From positions 50,001 to 114,000 of the forward strand of contig JAJSSI010000032.1 in the NCBI GenBank assembly GCA_031841125.1: 64,000 bases of DNA. Reading direction: 5' to 3'. Positions 6,475-17,629 of the stretch are shown here, piece after piece (the first letter of the stretch is position 1; each line of letters opens with the position of its first letter). The stretch is from Acanthococcus lagerstroemiae. Its lineage: Eukaryota; Arthropoda; Insecta; Hemiptera; Eriococcidae. The notes beneath the pieces were generated by a model. It did not search any database and was not told the DNA's origin. It worked only from the letters and a program-made list of their open reading frames with translations. The translations under genes were made by a program, and so were the position numbers.

Positions 6475-6926
6475 ACAAAAATGTGAACTTGGTTACAGAG
6501 AACAGAACTTACACAAATGTGTTTTCAACATCGAATGTACAAAAATGTGAACTCGGTCTAGGATTGTACAAAACTTACACAGAAAAGTGTTTTCAACAGC
6601 GAATGTACAAAAATGTGACTTCAACAGCGAATGCCCAGAAAAGTGTTTTCAACAGTGAATGTACAAAAATGTGAACTCGATTCAGAGAGAACAATACTTA
6701 CACAGAAATATGAACTCGGTCTAGGATTGTACAGAACTTACACAGAAAAATGTTTTCAACAGTGAATGCTCAGAAATGTGAGCTCGATTCAGAGAGAACA
6801 GAACTCACTCAGAAAAATGTTTTCAACAGAAAATTTACAGAAATGTGAACTCGAGCCAGAGAGAACAGAATTCACTCAGAAAAATGTTTTCAACAGAAAA
6901 TTTACAGAAATGTGAACTCGAGCCAG
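6475..6926. repeat. ~67-bp minisatellite next to the viral element
   Basis: About seven diverged tandem copies of a ~67-bp unit containing acagaaatgtgaactcgag and aaaatgttttcaacag; the last two full copies are nearly identical. The change to ordinary host-like sequence comes just after (~6930). It may be the terminal repeat region of the element, since Polinton termini often contain tandem repeats, or unrelated host DNA. The open frame at 6483-6674 is a by-product of the repeat. Confidence 0.75.
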
Positions 6927-7049
6927 AACCTCCCCTTTCTATACTACTCATAGGTTTTCATATATTACGTTTTCTTAAAAAACAGATTTTGTAGCTTGCG
7001 TTCCTTTTGCGTAACAGCGTTCGTATAGGCTTTCCCTTCTCAGCGCTTA

Positions 7050-7440
7050 ACAGAGATGTACATACTCGTATATACCTGAAGGAAACCGATCTTTGAGGGT
7101 GCGAATAATTCTCAGCTATTTTCATCGAGTACCTCTTTTATTCGAAAATTCTTGCACGCTACTGGGTATGACACTAAATTGATTTATATATTAATACGGA
7201 GTCGACTGGAGGTTCGTTAAATTCGATAAGGTCGAGTCTAGTGTATCCAAGTGAAAAAACGTTTTCTTTGATGCTCAAATGTTTCCATCAACTTCAGAAT
7301 TCCTTGTGGAGAGACATGTTTTCAGGCATCTCGTTCAAAAGTTACGCCTTCAGATTTCGGATCCATGAAAAAAATTTGGAATTTCTCCTGCCCTCCTAGC
7401 ACAGTAGTTCAGATAACATAATATTCTTTTGACCAACATT
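7050..7440. repeat. Dispersed repeat, copy lacking the mariner and MITE insertions
   Basis: Similar to 17630-17680 plus 17986-18127 plus 19543-19790, sharing ctttgagggtgcgaataat, ttcgttaaattcgat and tttcggatccatgaaa variants. It lacks both insertions found in the other copy and so serves as the empty site. Element identity is unknown; no coding content was seen. Confidence 0.65.
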
Positions 7441-7670
7441 AAGTATTCATTAAGTATTACGCGGCCTTATACATTTCGAATTACAAATATCGAAAAAAAG
7501 GTTTTCCATGTTGTCCACCTGGCCTGTTTGAAAATGTTACTTCAAATGTGACGGTTGGTTTTCTTTGAGGCCACCAAATCTAAATTTGACAATTGAAGAA
7601 AAAAAAAACTTTCCTATTTTCATATTCGAAGAAGCAAAGTAATACGTCATAAAAATTATTATTATTATAC

Positions 7671-7914
7671 AGCCTTGTTACACAGAGGTCTGGTTGGCCG
7701 AGTGGATTGCGCGTTGGTCAGAAACCGAAGGTCCCGGGTTCCAGCCCACGTTGCAACTCGCCAGAATTTTCGACCTAGGCCGATTTTTCGGCCAGAAGAG
7801 AAAACGGCTAAGGCAGCCCTAACAGCCTCCCCGACGTCTCTGAAGTAATGCTCGAAAGGGCGGATTCCACGACTCGGGTGGAGGGCAAATTTAAAAAAAA
7901 GAGCCTTGTTGCAC
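7671..7914 (+). mobile_element. tRNA-derived SINE with 13-bp target-site duplication
   Basis: The body is ~7684-7901. Its head has an A box (TTGGCCGAGTGGA) and B box (GGTTCCAGCCC) at tRNA spacing, and it ends in an A-rich tail (aaatttaaaaaaaag). The flanks agccttgttacac (7671-7683) and agccttgttgcac (7902-7914) differ at one base, a typical LINE-mediated insertion footprint. The head cannot fold as a working tRNA with aminoacyl stem, so it is not called as a tRNA gene. Confidence 0.75.
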
Positions 7915-8130
7915 GTAATCGTATCAACACGCCCAACTGCGAGTATAGGCCTCCCCAATATTTTTCCAAGCCTTTCTGTTCTGTGCCGCCCTTGTCCAGA
8001 GTCCGCATATTCTTTCCACTATTTCATCTCTCTACCTCACTGGTGGCCTGCCTTTCCTTCTCCTATTCTCATATGGTTTCACTCGCTGGTGACTTTATGC
8101 CATCTCTCTTGTTGCTCTTATGCTATGTGT
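7915..8130 (-). mobile_element. Non-LTR retrotransposon 3' end fragment
   Basis: On the minus strand the frame reads segments such as GRPPVR, GLWTRAAQNRKAWK and IGEAYTRSW. This matches the extreme C-terminal signature shared by many arthropod LINE reverse transcriptases (GRP..RW.D followed by W..A..R..W). Stops and frame breaks are present; it is a dead fragment. Confidence 0.6.
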
Positions 8131-8473
8131 CCCGCAAACTTCAACTTTACTTTTTTTGATTCTATATGTTACCATCAAAACACTAGATAAGGAGGAAATT
8201 GGTAATAACAGGTCTAGCGGATTCTGAGCCGTTGATGCTGCATGGTGTTATTGTAACGCTGGGTTCAAAGAGCTCCATCAGAATAACTAAATTAATTTAA
8301 TTTTAGAACATCATAATTATAGGATAATTATAAAGAACAGTGTCAGTTGTCTGTAAAGGTTGGAGGGGAGGGGTCACGATGCAGGGAGCGAGATTCTAAC
8401 GGATTTGGAGAGTATCATGCTCCTCTTGGTTTTCTTCTAATTTTGATATTAACTGCGGGATTTTGATTTGCAG

Positions 8474-8620
8474 AAATTCGCTCAGCTGGACGCTGAAACA
8501 AATTATTTATGTGAGAACCAGTTGGAAAGACGGAAGCTGAAAACGCCGTTTTACAAATTCGCAATCGAACCTACGCCAGAGGCAAAAACTGAAGATGCAT
8601 GCTCGTTCAGTTGCTAAATG
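8474..8620 (+). pseudogene. Exon-like segment, KFAQLDAET family (copy A)
   Basis: Follows a splice-acceptor-like tttgatttgcag and reads KFAQLDAETNYLCENQLE before ending at a stop. Related segments follow the same acceptor at 27785, 29021, 34097, 43908 and 53305, with the AQLDAE core kept in most. It looks like an exon of a duplicated gene; the gene is not recognised. The ends are unclear in this copy. Confidence 0.4.
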
Positions 8621-9796
8621 ATTACTTGCGGTCAGTAGAGATTTTTCATATTGCTAGGATATTTATTAAATTTAGAGGTATCGCTATTGGTCACCAACAA
8701 GCTGCGATCGTTTAAAAGCAACGAATGCGCTTGAGAATGGCGTTTCAAACGTGACTACAGTACAGTGGATCACTCTTTTAGAGTTAGGTTACTACGGAAA
8801 AGAGCTCGTTAGTATTATGTCAGTATTATTAGTTTGTGAGAAGGGCTCAGTGGCAAAAGTCGCAGAACGGAATGTTTTCTTACTATATCGAGTCACTGTA
8901 GAGAGTGTTGATCTAGGTGGCGCCAGATCTTAGTTTTGGAAATGCTCTTGCTGAAAAGTGACAAAATGACTAAGAATGGTTGGCTAGAGATGCCTACAGC
9001 TTTAATGCATTAGAATTCAGGCTCAGATTTTAGTCTTGCAGTATTTTAAACATTGTAGGTTGCGCAGTCGAGTACGACCCTTCGGTGTGTTGTAGGCTGG
9101 AGAAGGCCACCAGCGAATGTAGATAATTTCTCGTTTAACTGTTCTAGATCTTACGTGCTTGCTGTGTATTTGCTGGTGGTCGTTCAACTGGAATCAGTGT
9201 CATGGGTACACTAACCAACACGAGAAGCCAAAATCGAAGTCGTCTGCTCCGCCAATTGCTGAAAGATTAGTTACGGTCTGTATAGAGATTTCTCTTATTT
9301 CTAGGATATTTATTAAATTTAGATGTATCGCTATTGCGTATCGGAGGGAAGAAAGGCACAGCAGCTCCCGCGTGTGATCTAGGTTCTTGAACATCGCATG
9401 TAAAAAACGACATACAATGGATCGGGACGAGGAAATTGGTAAGAAAAGGTAGACCAAACATGAAGTTATTGATGCTGCGTGGTATTGTTTTCAAGCTAAG
9501 TCCAAAGGGCTCCACCAGAAATTAATTTTTATATTGGGATACGATAATTTACTGTGGGATAATTTATAAGGTCCGTTTCTGGTGGGTGTAAAGATTGAAG
9601 GGGAGGAGTTAGTGATGCCGGTAGCGAGGATAAACCTGATTTTGAGCCGACCATGCTCCAGCTGATCTGGTGCAGTCAAGAAACAACCATTAAGAAGTGG
9701 GTTTTGTGACACATCTGTTTGATTTTCCTTCAATTCATAGTTCCTCTAATTGTAGCTTTAAATATAAAATGTGTACTAACGTTACGTTTGATGCAG

Positions 9797-9913
9797 GTGA
9801 TAGAAATGCTGAGAAACGAGTTTCGCATGATCAACGCTGTTGTATATTCATGTTCCTGAAAAGTTTCCGAGTACTATAAATAGGAAGACAAGATGCTGTA
9901 GTACGTAAAACAA
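9797..9913 (+). pseudogene. Exon-like segment, VIEMLRNEF family (broken copy A)
   Basis: After acceptor-like gatgcag it reads VIEMLRNEFRMINAVV, then a two-base insertion breaks the frame. Open copies exist at 34801 and 54028, broken ones at 29741 and 44726. Confidence 0.4.
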
Positions 9914-11204
9914 ATCCGGTGTGTTTTTATTCTGTTTACTAATTTCCAACGTGACTTTTTTGTTACCTACCAGACGCGGATATATAGAAGGAACACTGGA
10001 GAGATGAGCCCTCTCTAGAGGAAAACACTGACATTAACAACTTTCCAGAAAATAGCATTTTTACTTAGTCTCAAACTAGCCTGCTAGTTTTCCAGAGTTT
10101 CAAGGCATCCCAAATTCTAAAACTTTTTTTTATTTTTATCATGTATATTTGAGTACTAGCAAGGGATGCTCTTTACACAAATTTTATACTAAAGGTTGAA
10201 TCACAGGTTTTGTATACCGTACAGAGCTAAATTAATTCTTTACTGTATACTTGTAGACTGCAGGCTAGGAATCGAAGACTTGATTTCTTCGGAGTCTGCA
10301 GGTGTTTCTGGTGGTGTCGAGCAGCTGAATAGATGTACTTTCTAAAACTAGTGTGAAAAAATGTCTCCCAAGTTGTAAACAAGTCTTAAAAAGTCATATC
10401 GAGTTTCATTCAAATATAGAAAGGTCTTACATAAATCTTCAAGAGTCTGAACCTTTTAAACTAGACTTGAAAATATTGATAAAGTCGGAAGGAGTCTCAG
10501 TAATGCCCCTACAACCGACACAAGGGGTTGGTTACAAGACTGACTAAAGCTCCTAACGACTAGACAATTTATTATATTATTATGTAATATAATTTAGTCG
10601 TACATATTTTTAATTAGTTCGTGTAATTTCAGGCCTGAAGAATTCGAAAAATGCTGCCGTTGGTGATGTTGGCGGGAAAACTTATGTTAATTTTTTCATG
10701 GGCAGGAAAACGTGAGATTGAAAGTACTTCTTGAAATACGATATTCTGGCATCGAAAAAACCTAAAGGTTCATCAGTATTTCGCGATCAAAATTTTTTTC
10801 ATGGACAAAAATCGCGTTGGTTTTTAATAATTTCGTCAGTTGGTTATGAAAAACATCTTGCCGGTTTATAGGGTCTTCTTGTGCAAGTTAGGAAGTGGTT
10901 GTATTGGACAGTCTCTTGTACGTTATCTCCTGGTGTAAATGTAATGGCTTCGCGGGGGTGGGGGTGTGTGCAGGAAATGACATCCATGCAGGAAGGGGGA
11001 TACGGTAATCAGAACTACTGCTAAGACAGTCGCAGGTTATGGTGTTTGTGATACCTTACCTGCCCCGGAATCATGTGTGCAGGTTCCTTAGAAGCGTGGT
11101 ATACTTGAAAATACACCTTTTTTCAATAGTTTTTCATGTGTAATTGGAATTACAAAAATGTAGTAGGTCTCTCAGTCTCACGTATTTCCTTTTTTGTTAA
11201 AGAA

Positions 11205-11385
11205 GTGCGGTCGTTCGCGTTTCCTGGGTGTCTTCCTTAAGGATTTTTTAAATCGAATTTCGTTCGCATATTCGCGATTGTGTCGGTTTCGCGTTCGCCT
11301 TAAAAATCTTGTAATTTAGGCCCTTCCCGCATCGTTTTTGTCCATTTCGCGTTAGGTATCTCAAGCGCTCCGGTCAGTAAGTTTA
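11205..11385 (+). repeat. TTCGCG-rich block, seven copies in window
   Basis: A ~180-bp block dense in CpG (gttcgcg, ttcgcatattcgcg, ttcgcgttcgcc), ending in a donor-like sequence (ggtcagtaagttt). Related copies are at about 25278, 30969, 40753, 46148, 48040 and 55488. It could be the 5' exon and promoter of a duplicated gene family or part of a transposon. Confidence 0.5.
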
Positions 11386-12438
11386 TTCCAATTTATATTA
11401 TTAATAGCGAATCAGTGTTCAGGAAAACTGAGGCATGACGTGTTGCGACTCGTGAAATTTGCTTGAAAGTGTCAAGTGTTTTTGTGAATGTTCCCGTTTA
11501 CGTTTAAATTACGCGAAAAATGTGATTTACAATTTCTGTTGAACGTGTTGGAATGTGTTCAGTGAATGTTCACGTTTAAGTTTTTTGAATTACCTACTTG
11601 AAGATTGCAATTTCATACTTCTCCGTAGTGATCAGCTATACTGGTAAGTAGATATTTTATGATAACTGCATAAGTAATGCGGCTTTACTGAAGATATTTC
11701 AGTGCTGATATTGTTGCAGCGTTCGGAAAAGTTCTTTTGAATTCGTGGTTTTCGAGTAAAAGTAAGTATTCCGCCATTTGTAAGAACCGATTTATGAAAT
11801 ATCCATGGTTGTATTCCTCCATTACTTCCATTAGAACCTCCCTCTTTTCTATGCTGCAAGTTTCAGATTGAGCTTGGAAGTCGTCATGAACGAATGTAGC
11901 GGATTTGGAAACGAGATTTTGGTATCTATGTATCACTTTATGTATTTTATGACATTTTTGAACCCGTCTCCGTTCCTATCAACTAGTGATCTTAGTTTAA
12001 CCTTAGGATAAATTTGATATGTAAAAAAGGGGGAAATGAATTCAGGGATCAAGAAATGAGTTTAGTGGCTTCTTGAAACGCTGAGATACGAAACATACTA
12101 AGTGCCAAAAATAAATATTACTAGGCAGTGATTCTTTGCATCGCACTAGGGCACGGACTTACAAAGGCGCTCTCTTCGGGGGTTATTCTGAACTCTAACT
12201 GATCATGATTAACCGACCTTTCGGGTGTAGATTGGCATGAGAGGATTGTACATCTTGCGGAGGAAATCTCAATTTCGACAGACATGGATGGCACTTATCA
12301 TATTTTGCATTGCAGCGCTTCGAATTTGATACGTATGTCTAAAAGGTGAAAAAAAAGGAATTCGGAGATCGACAAATGAGTTTAGTAGAAGTGATGTTTT
12401 GTTCTTTGTACTCGTATTATATTTTTTCTTTGTTTCAG

Positions 12439-12547
12439 GTTGATCACCTAGAAGAGCTGTTGCAGCTGCTACCGACCCCCCAGCAAGGCTCCCCCGCTGT
12501 CATCACCTTCCAGCGTCGCCACACGTATCAAGACAAGGAGGCGTGGG
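12439..12547 (+). pseudogene. 109-bp exon-like segment, QRRHTYQDKEAWG type (copy A)
   Basis: Bounded by acceptor tctttgtttcag and donor GTGAGT, with an open frame starting VDHLEELLQLLPTPQQ and ending FQRRHTYQDKEAWG. The copy at 32938-33046 has the same length and splice borders. Six of the eight codon differences between them are amino-acid changing, but the last third is identical. The protein family is not recognised. Confidence 0.45.
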
Positions 12548-12734
12548 GTGAGTGAAGAGGAAGCGCGTCCGGCTGTGGGGGACCTGAATTCCAGGCGAGC
12601 GCTCAGGGAACGCGGACCTCGGTCAGTAGGGAACCCCATGGTGGCCCTGGCAGGACGCGCGCACCGTTCCGGCACGGAGAAATGGGGGCTCGGGCCCGGC
12701 CCCAATGCGTTCCCCCCGGCCAGTTATGCGCTGC
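12548..12734. repeat. GC-rich block after the exon-like segment
   Basis: About two-thirds G+C in an AT-rich region and nearly identical to 33047-33230, closer than the flanking duplicated sequence appears. Open in more than one frame, but no recognised protein. Confidence 0.5.
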
Positions 12735-12821
12735 TCGAAAGCGTAGTTTCCGGTGCCGGGGGTGCGGTGTCATAGGGGCCACTTTGGCATGCGTGCATCG
12801 CCATACGTCCCACCACACCAT
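12735..12821 (+). repeat. Short dispersed repeat (same family as the 107-bp insertion in mariner)
   Basis: Contains gtttccggtgccgggggtg, gtgtcataggggccacttt and ccatacgtcccaccacacc. Other copies are at 18890-18996 (opposite strand), 26290-26400, 33238-33320 and 51560-51627. The copy inside mariner has target-site duplications, so this is a mobile sequence. Confidence 0.65.
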
Positions 12822-13289
12822 CTTCAATGCATTAGGATTTAGGCTCAGATTTCAGTAAGTTTTACAGCATTTCAAACATTTTAGGTTCCGTAATCGAGTT
12901 CGACCCTTCGGTGTGTTGTAGGCTAAAGAAGGTAACCAGCAAAAGCAATTGATTTTACATTTATTTGTTCTGGATCAAATGTGACTGCTGGAAAGGTTTG
13001 CTTGTTGTGTGGGCTGTTTCCAATATACAGCCAGACCTACCGTACCATCGTCTCTGCCTTCTTGATTGGATTTATATTTCAAAATTCATTTTTAAGGGAT
13101 TATTTCTTAACCTAATTTTGTTTTCAGCTATTTTTATAGTTTTTACTGACGATAATGCTAAAAATCAAATTACCTATTGTAATTTTTCTCTAGTTCGAGT
13201 TGACATGGGTCCGAATGAGCCTGAGGATGTTACCATGCCTTCTCCCGGCCTGCGTGAATCTGTCGTATCCATGATTGCAGGCGAAGTTT

Positions 13290-13600
13290 TTCAGTCTTGT
13301 CATAGCGGACTTCCAATAGCGATTCTTCTTTTTATCCCTGCCAAGAAGCCACTGTAGACATCAATCATCGACTCCAGATATATAAACGACTTTACTTCTT
13401 CCGAAGCCGTCAGCAGGTAAGCGTCAGTCAGGACATCTTCGCGTTCTATCATCATAATTTTGTTTTTCGAAGCATTTATGAGCATCTCGTAATTCTTGCT
13501 GATCTTCCTGACATCCTCAGTCAGCTCTGCCATTTCTTTGCCCTAGCCCTAAGTTGCCAGCAGAGTTCTATCATCGGCATATCTTTTTACCTCAAATAAT
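13290..13600 (-). mobile_element. Non-LTR reverse transcriptase remnant with YADD (copy A)
   Basis: On the minus strand the catalytic motif RYADD is followed by LLAT, then stops, then the typical downstream helix region (MLINASKNKIMMI, EEVKSFIYL). This corresponds to RT palm motif C and the region after it. Stops interrupt it, so it is dead. It is duplicated at 33546-33800. Confidence 0.75.
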
Positions 13601-13619
13601 GTTGCCTATTTCATGCGCA

Positions 13620-14740
13620 AAATTTGTATTTCGGAATATAAATCTGGGTAGGAACGAAAATTTAATAAGACAGTCGAAATCTATGCTCCGGTACCCCAAA
13701 ATGATAAAAGTTCAATTTATCGTTTAAATTTGAATATTGGTGCTTGAATCGGAGTTGCATGAAATCTTGATCAGCAGTTGAAAATCAGCTACCCCAAAAA
13801 TCCCTCATTTTGATAGTTTGCTTGATTCGGTTTCATTTGATATGGTAAAGTTCGAGTCCTCTTCGAAAGATGAGAAGGGAGGGGGAATACCGGCTCCCCC
13901 ATAAAACCGAATTTGGCAACTGGAAGGCAAACGTGGGTTCAGCCTCATACCAGACTTACATTTTGTTTTTATTTATCCGCTTGTGTCCAGAATTAAATTA
14001 CTTGTTTGATTAACTTTAGGCTGATACTTTTATTTATAATAGAGAAATCATGCTGAATATATATGTACTTGACTTATCTTCGTGCAGGAGAGTGGAGAAG
14101 TTCTGGGAGTAAGTTCCAATATTTTTGTCTTTGGTGTACCTCTCGGAAGAAATGCTTGTGCTACTATACGGTAAATGTTGATAGTAGCGGAGGAGGCTCT
14201 CAAGCAATGCTGGGCAATACTTGGGAAAATGAGGTGGGGTATCGATGGTATTGTTTTGAAAAAATAATGTATCGATAGTGTTGATTTTGTTGAAATGGGG
14301 AAGCATCATTGATATCAAGTACGAGCAATAGATTTTTCATTCATGAAAGTAGTACCTATAATAGGGGTCCCTAATTATCGAAGTATAAAAATTCCATGCT
14401 ACGTGTAGATAGTGACAAAACTGATCAATACTATCAATAAGTTGTTCTGCACCAGTATCGATAGTTCCACGGCCAGCGTATGTGAGGAAACCCTCCCTTA
14501 TATCAAAAATGTTTCTCTCACTCTTTTTTCTTTCTTTTCTTTCTTTACCCCTAAAGACAGCACACGCTTCCCTATTCGCGGTTCCCCTATCGCTGTCATG
14601 TACGTCCTCGTCCTTACTGCCGCCGCGTCCTGGTATTACCTTTCGGTATTCTTCTCGGACACGGCGACGGGCGTCGGCTGCTTGCAGAGCTGACTGTCCG
14701 ATGGGGGAGCCTTTTTCCCCTTGTCTTTGTAGGTGCATTT
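13620..14740. other. No supported gene
   Basis: AT-rich unique-looking sequence. A 139-residue frame on the minus strand (14337-14756) spans a pyrimidine-rich tract; I see no domain and no splice signals that make it convincing. Confidence 0.4.
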
Positions 14741-14842
14741 TTTGTTTTATCAGCATACGTGCTTATTACAAGTCTTATAAATACCTTACTTGCGTGTATT
14801 GTGGGTACCTATAATAAAACATTCATATGATTTTGTTTACAG

Positions 14843-14930
14843 ACGATGCCGCCAATTCCACAAAAAAATGATCAGCAATCATGTGATGTTCGCATAATCA
14901 ACGTGTCTCTTGCACTCAGGATGATACTCG
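14843..14930 (+). pseudogene. Exon-like segment with splice borders, duplicated at 37001-37087
   Basis: An 88-bp segment between acceptor-like attttgtttacag and donor-like ctcggtaatttg. The other copy is 87 bp with the same borders. Upstream and downstream sequence is shared too (tacgtgcttattac, ggtaatttgttgtaaaag). The one-base length difference argues that at least one copy is not coding in a conserved frame. Confidence 0.35.
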
Positions 14931-15309
14931 GTAATTTGTTGTAAAAGTATTCCTACGTATTCTTATTTGAAGGAAGTAAATGCCATTTGATCTGAGTGCA
15001 AATTTTTGGATTTGTGGATTTTTGCACGAAAATAATGTACCTTTTGACGCACATCCAACATTCCTTGTGGCAAGTCCCGGAACGCGGGATGAATTGGGAA
15101 CAAAATTCCTCCCGGGAAGGCAAATGTTGTGGTCGCTAGAATTCAAGTTTGAGGGGAAGAGGGTTGCGCCTTACGTAGCCTATTCAGTGCTAGATTCCTA
15201 AAGATTATGGATAAAAAATCGGAACATGTATAGCCTAACATATAAACTCTTTTCCCACTCAAATTGGCCGGCCTATACCTCTTGAAAATCGTCATGAAAA
15301 ACTTCCAGT

Positions 15310-15580
15310 CCATCATCGAGCGGCGGATTTCCTTATACGCCAACTACGCCCTGGCGTAGGGCGGCAGGTTTTTGGGGCGGCAAATTTTCGTGTTTTTTTG
15401 TGTTTTTTTTTTAAACCAATCTTTATTGAGTACGGAAAAGAAATGAAACTAATTAATAGAATTGCCAAATGCATATAATAATTCGAAAAAATTTTCCCCC
15501 CAATTTGGTAAGCCTGAAATAGGCGGCAAATTGCATCTGGCGTAGAGCACAAAATGTGTAAATCCGTCGCTGCCATCATC
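15310..15580. mobile_element. hAT-like MITE (255 bp) with 8-bp target-site duplication
   Basis: The element is 15318-15572. Its ends GAGCGGCGGATTTCC and, read inward from the right, CAGCGACGGATTTAC match at 12 of 15 positions. The flanking ccatcatc is perfect on both sides, the 8-bp duplication typical of hAT elements. No coding capacity. Confidence 0.8.
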
Positions 15581-15664
15581 CCTGCTGATGGAAACTTTCT
15601 CGAACAGGTGCTAAAGGATTATTGATTTGGAAACCATTTTAAATGGAATGGAGGAGATTTTGAG

Positions 15665-15844
15665 TATTCGGACTTCCCAGACCGGTGGCGCGCTAGCATC
15701 GGGCCTTCCTCCCTTTCCGCACTTCAGGAAATAGTGCCATAGAATTCTTATCAACGTTAGGATACACTGTACGTAAACAATGCCTAGCATCTCATGTAAT
15801 CCTAACGTTGATAAGGTTCTGTTGAATCTTGGGAAGTCCGAATA
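15665..15844. repeat. Nested inverted repeat (fold-back)
   Basis: Outer arms tattcggacttccca (15665-15679) and its exact complement (15830-15844); inner arms cttatcaacgttaggat (15747-15763) and its exact complement (15799-15815). The structure can form a long cruciform or hairpin. Its origin is unknown; it sits next to LINE sequence. Confidence 0.75.
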
Positions 15845-16195
15845 GAATATCGTGTGAGAATAAATAAAAGTAAAACTAAAGTAATATTGTATATAAATAT
15901 TGGACAGAAAAAGATTGAGAAGCGAATTTTGCTGTTTAGGTAGTAAAATAACAAAAGATGGAAGGATGGAAGGAGTAAAAGGGATGTTAGTAATGGAACA
16001 GCACAAGCCGAATTATTAGCATTTTATCGAAAAACTAATATTTTCAAATCAAAAATAAATCTGGAAATCGATATTGTTCCTGAAAACTTGTGTTTAGAGT
16101 GTTGCCTTGTGTGGATGTGAACCTTGGACCATTAGAAAATCAGAGAAGCAAACGAATGAAGCTTTTGAGATGTGGTGCTACAGGTGGAATTTTTT
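15845..16195 (+). mobile_element. Non-LTR retrotransposon fragment, RT C-terminal region
   Basis: Plus-strand frame pieces read ITKDGR, then CGCEPWTIRKSEKQ and AFEMWCYRW. This is the signature region between the RT thumb and the end of a large class of arthropod LINEs. Several stops are present. It ends where an oppositely oriented LINE end begins at 16245. Confidence 0.75.
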
Positions 16196-16244
16196 TAATG
16201 TTTATGTTTCAGCGTTTGTGCGTGAGTACAGTGGCCCTTCGGGG

Positions 16245-16691
16245 TCACCCAACCTCCGCCAATTTTTGAGCATACGCCCCCACGTAGCTTTTCCATTTTC
16301 TTTTATTCTGCACTAATCGTTGCCACCGGGGCCCCAGTTCTCTGACGAGTTTATCTCTCCATCTGGTTACTGGTCTAACCATCTTTCTTTTTCTTTGCAG
16401 CAGTATCCAATTGAGTACTTTTGCTCCCCATCTACTGTTAATCGCCCTCGCCAGGTGGCCTGCATATTTCCAATTGAATTTTTTGAGATACTGTATATTC
16501 CTGCCTTCCACCATGTCGTATAGTTTTGCATTTGAGATTTTGTCTATCCATCGCAGTCCTAGCAGTTTCGAGAGTTTCTTTACCACAGAGGTGAACGTAA
16601 TTTTTAGCTTCATCATTTGCGTTCTTGTAAGGGGCCAGGTTTGTGCTCCATGCGTGAGGACTAGTACCGTTGAGCTATTTAGTATTTTCAT
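16245..16691 (-). mobile_element. Non-LTR retrotransposon 3' end with 148-residue open frame
   Basis: An open minus-strand frame contains LTHGAQTWPLTRTQ, KYAGHLAR, RPVTRWRDKLVRELGPRW and a final YAQKL. These are the typical C-terminal signatures of arthropod LINE polyproteins (TYGAETW, WAGH..R, GRP..RW.D). Catalytic RT motifs lie outside it, so the copy is 5'-truncated. It comes from a different family than the adjacent plus-strand fragment. Confidence 0.8.
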
Positions 16692-16699
16692 TTGGATGC

Positions 16700-17330
16700 C
16701 GGCGGTGTTGAAATTTCCGGGAAAAAATAGATTTTAGTGCCCAGAAGCCTTTTTTCTGTTTTCAAATTTACGTTTAAAATTAAAATTGTATTTTAATTAT
16801 GAATTTAATTTTTTTTTATAAAACAAAAATTTTGTGCCCTGTGCTTGTATGGTGCTCGAGCACGAGAGCACCTGAGAACATGCCACCAATGAGTACAAAA
16901 ATGAAGATTTTTATAGCTATATACGTTGATGGATCTTAACGGAACGTTGTATTTTAGGTGCAGCACTGAGAAAAATACAGGTTTCGCCTGAGGAGCCACA
17001 TTACAAAATCTATCGTTTATTTATCAGCTTTTCATTTTTTTTTCTAAACAGTATTGTGTTTAATTAATTTGATGGTAAGTTTTACGTTTAATTTCTCGAA
17101 CGCTTGTATAATTATGAAGTTGAATCATCTACTTTTATTACAGGTGATTTTGGTACAAACAAGACTGAAGAACGCCCATTACAAGATCAATCATCTCAAA
17201 TATATGTTTCTGAAGGAGTCGGCCTCCCAGTCAGGGAGCAAATAATTCTCAGTACGTACTTATGAATGCTGTTGATTTCGCGTCGATATTTCATGAGCAG
17301 TCAATTTTGTTTCTTTTTCTTATTGTATTT
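16700..17330. other. No firm gene; one exon-like segment
   Basis: Mostly AT-rich spacer. At 17144-17251 a segment lies between acceptor-like acttttattacag and donor-like cagtacgt and is open in one frame (starts DFGTNKTEERPLQD). It is single-copy here and unrecognised. Confidence 0.3.
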
Positions 17331-17523
17331 TGAATTCAGTGGCACAACCAGGAGGTGCATGGGAGCTAAAGCACCCTCCAAAAATTCTAAAAAAAAATAG
17401 TTTGTACGGTTGAGTTCTGTACTAATTTTCTCACCCCCCTCCAAAAAAAAAGGTAGGTACTGTGTCAACTCGGAATTTTAGCCCCTCGTAAAGAAAATTT
17501 CTGGTTGCGCCACTGTTTGAATG
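17329..17523. mobile_element. hAT-like MITE (179 bp) with near-perfect 8-bp duplication
   Basis: The element is 17337-17515. Ends CAGTGGCACAACCAGG and, from the right, CAGTGGCGCAACCAGA match at 14 of 16 positions. Flanks are tttgaatt and tttgaatg. It is related in its ends to 49147-49394. Confidence 0.75.
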
Positions 17524-17629
17524 ATGTGTGATTCTTCAGTTAATAATATGTGCTATTGAATACCTATTTTTCAATACGTGTAAACAGAGCCGCGGCCCAT
17601 AAGAATGGAACATAATTATGGCACACTTT

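Larger units (their letters stand above)
8190..13600. repeat. Segmental duplication, copy A
   Basis: Collinear with 27520-33830 over most of its length. Shared stretches include gagccgttgatgctgcatgg (8228 and 27538), the exon-like segments, the CpG-rich block (11205 and 30969), the GC-rich block (12548 and 33047) and the reverse-transcriptase remnant at the right end. Indels of tens to hundreds of bases separate the copies, so the duplication is not recent. It holds no intact gene I can support. Confidence 0.75.

Noticed and set aside
6483..6674. 63-residue frame
   Set aside because: Lies wholly inside the 67-bp minisatellite and repeats with it.
7690..7760. tRNA gene (A and B boxes)
   Set aside because: No aminoacyl stem or proper cloverleaf; followed by a non-tRNA body, A-rich tail and target-site duplication, so it is a SINE head.
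14337..14756. 139-residue minus-strand gene
   Set aside because: Spans a pyrimidine-rich tract, has no recognisable domain or splice context and no second copy.
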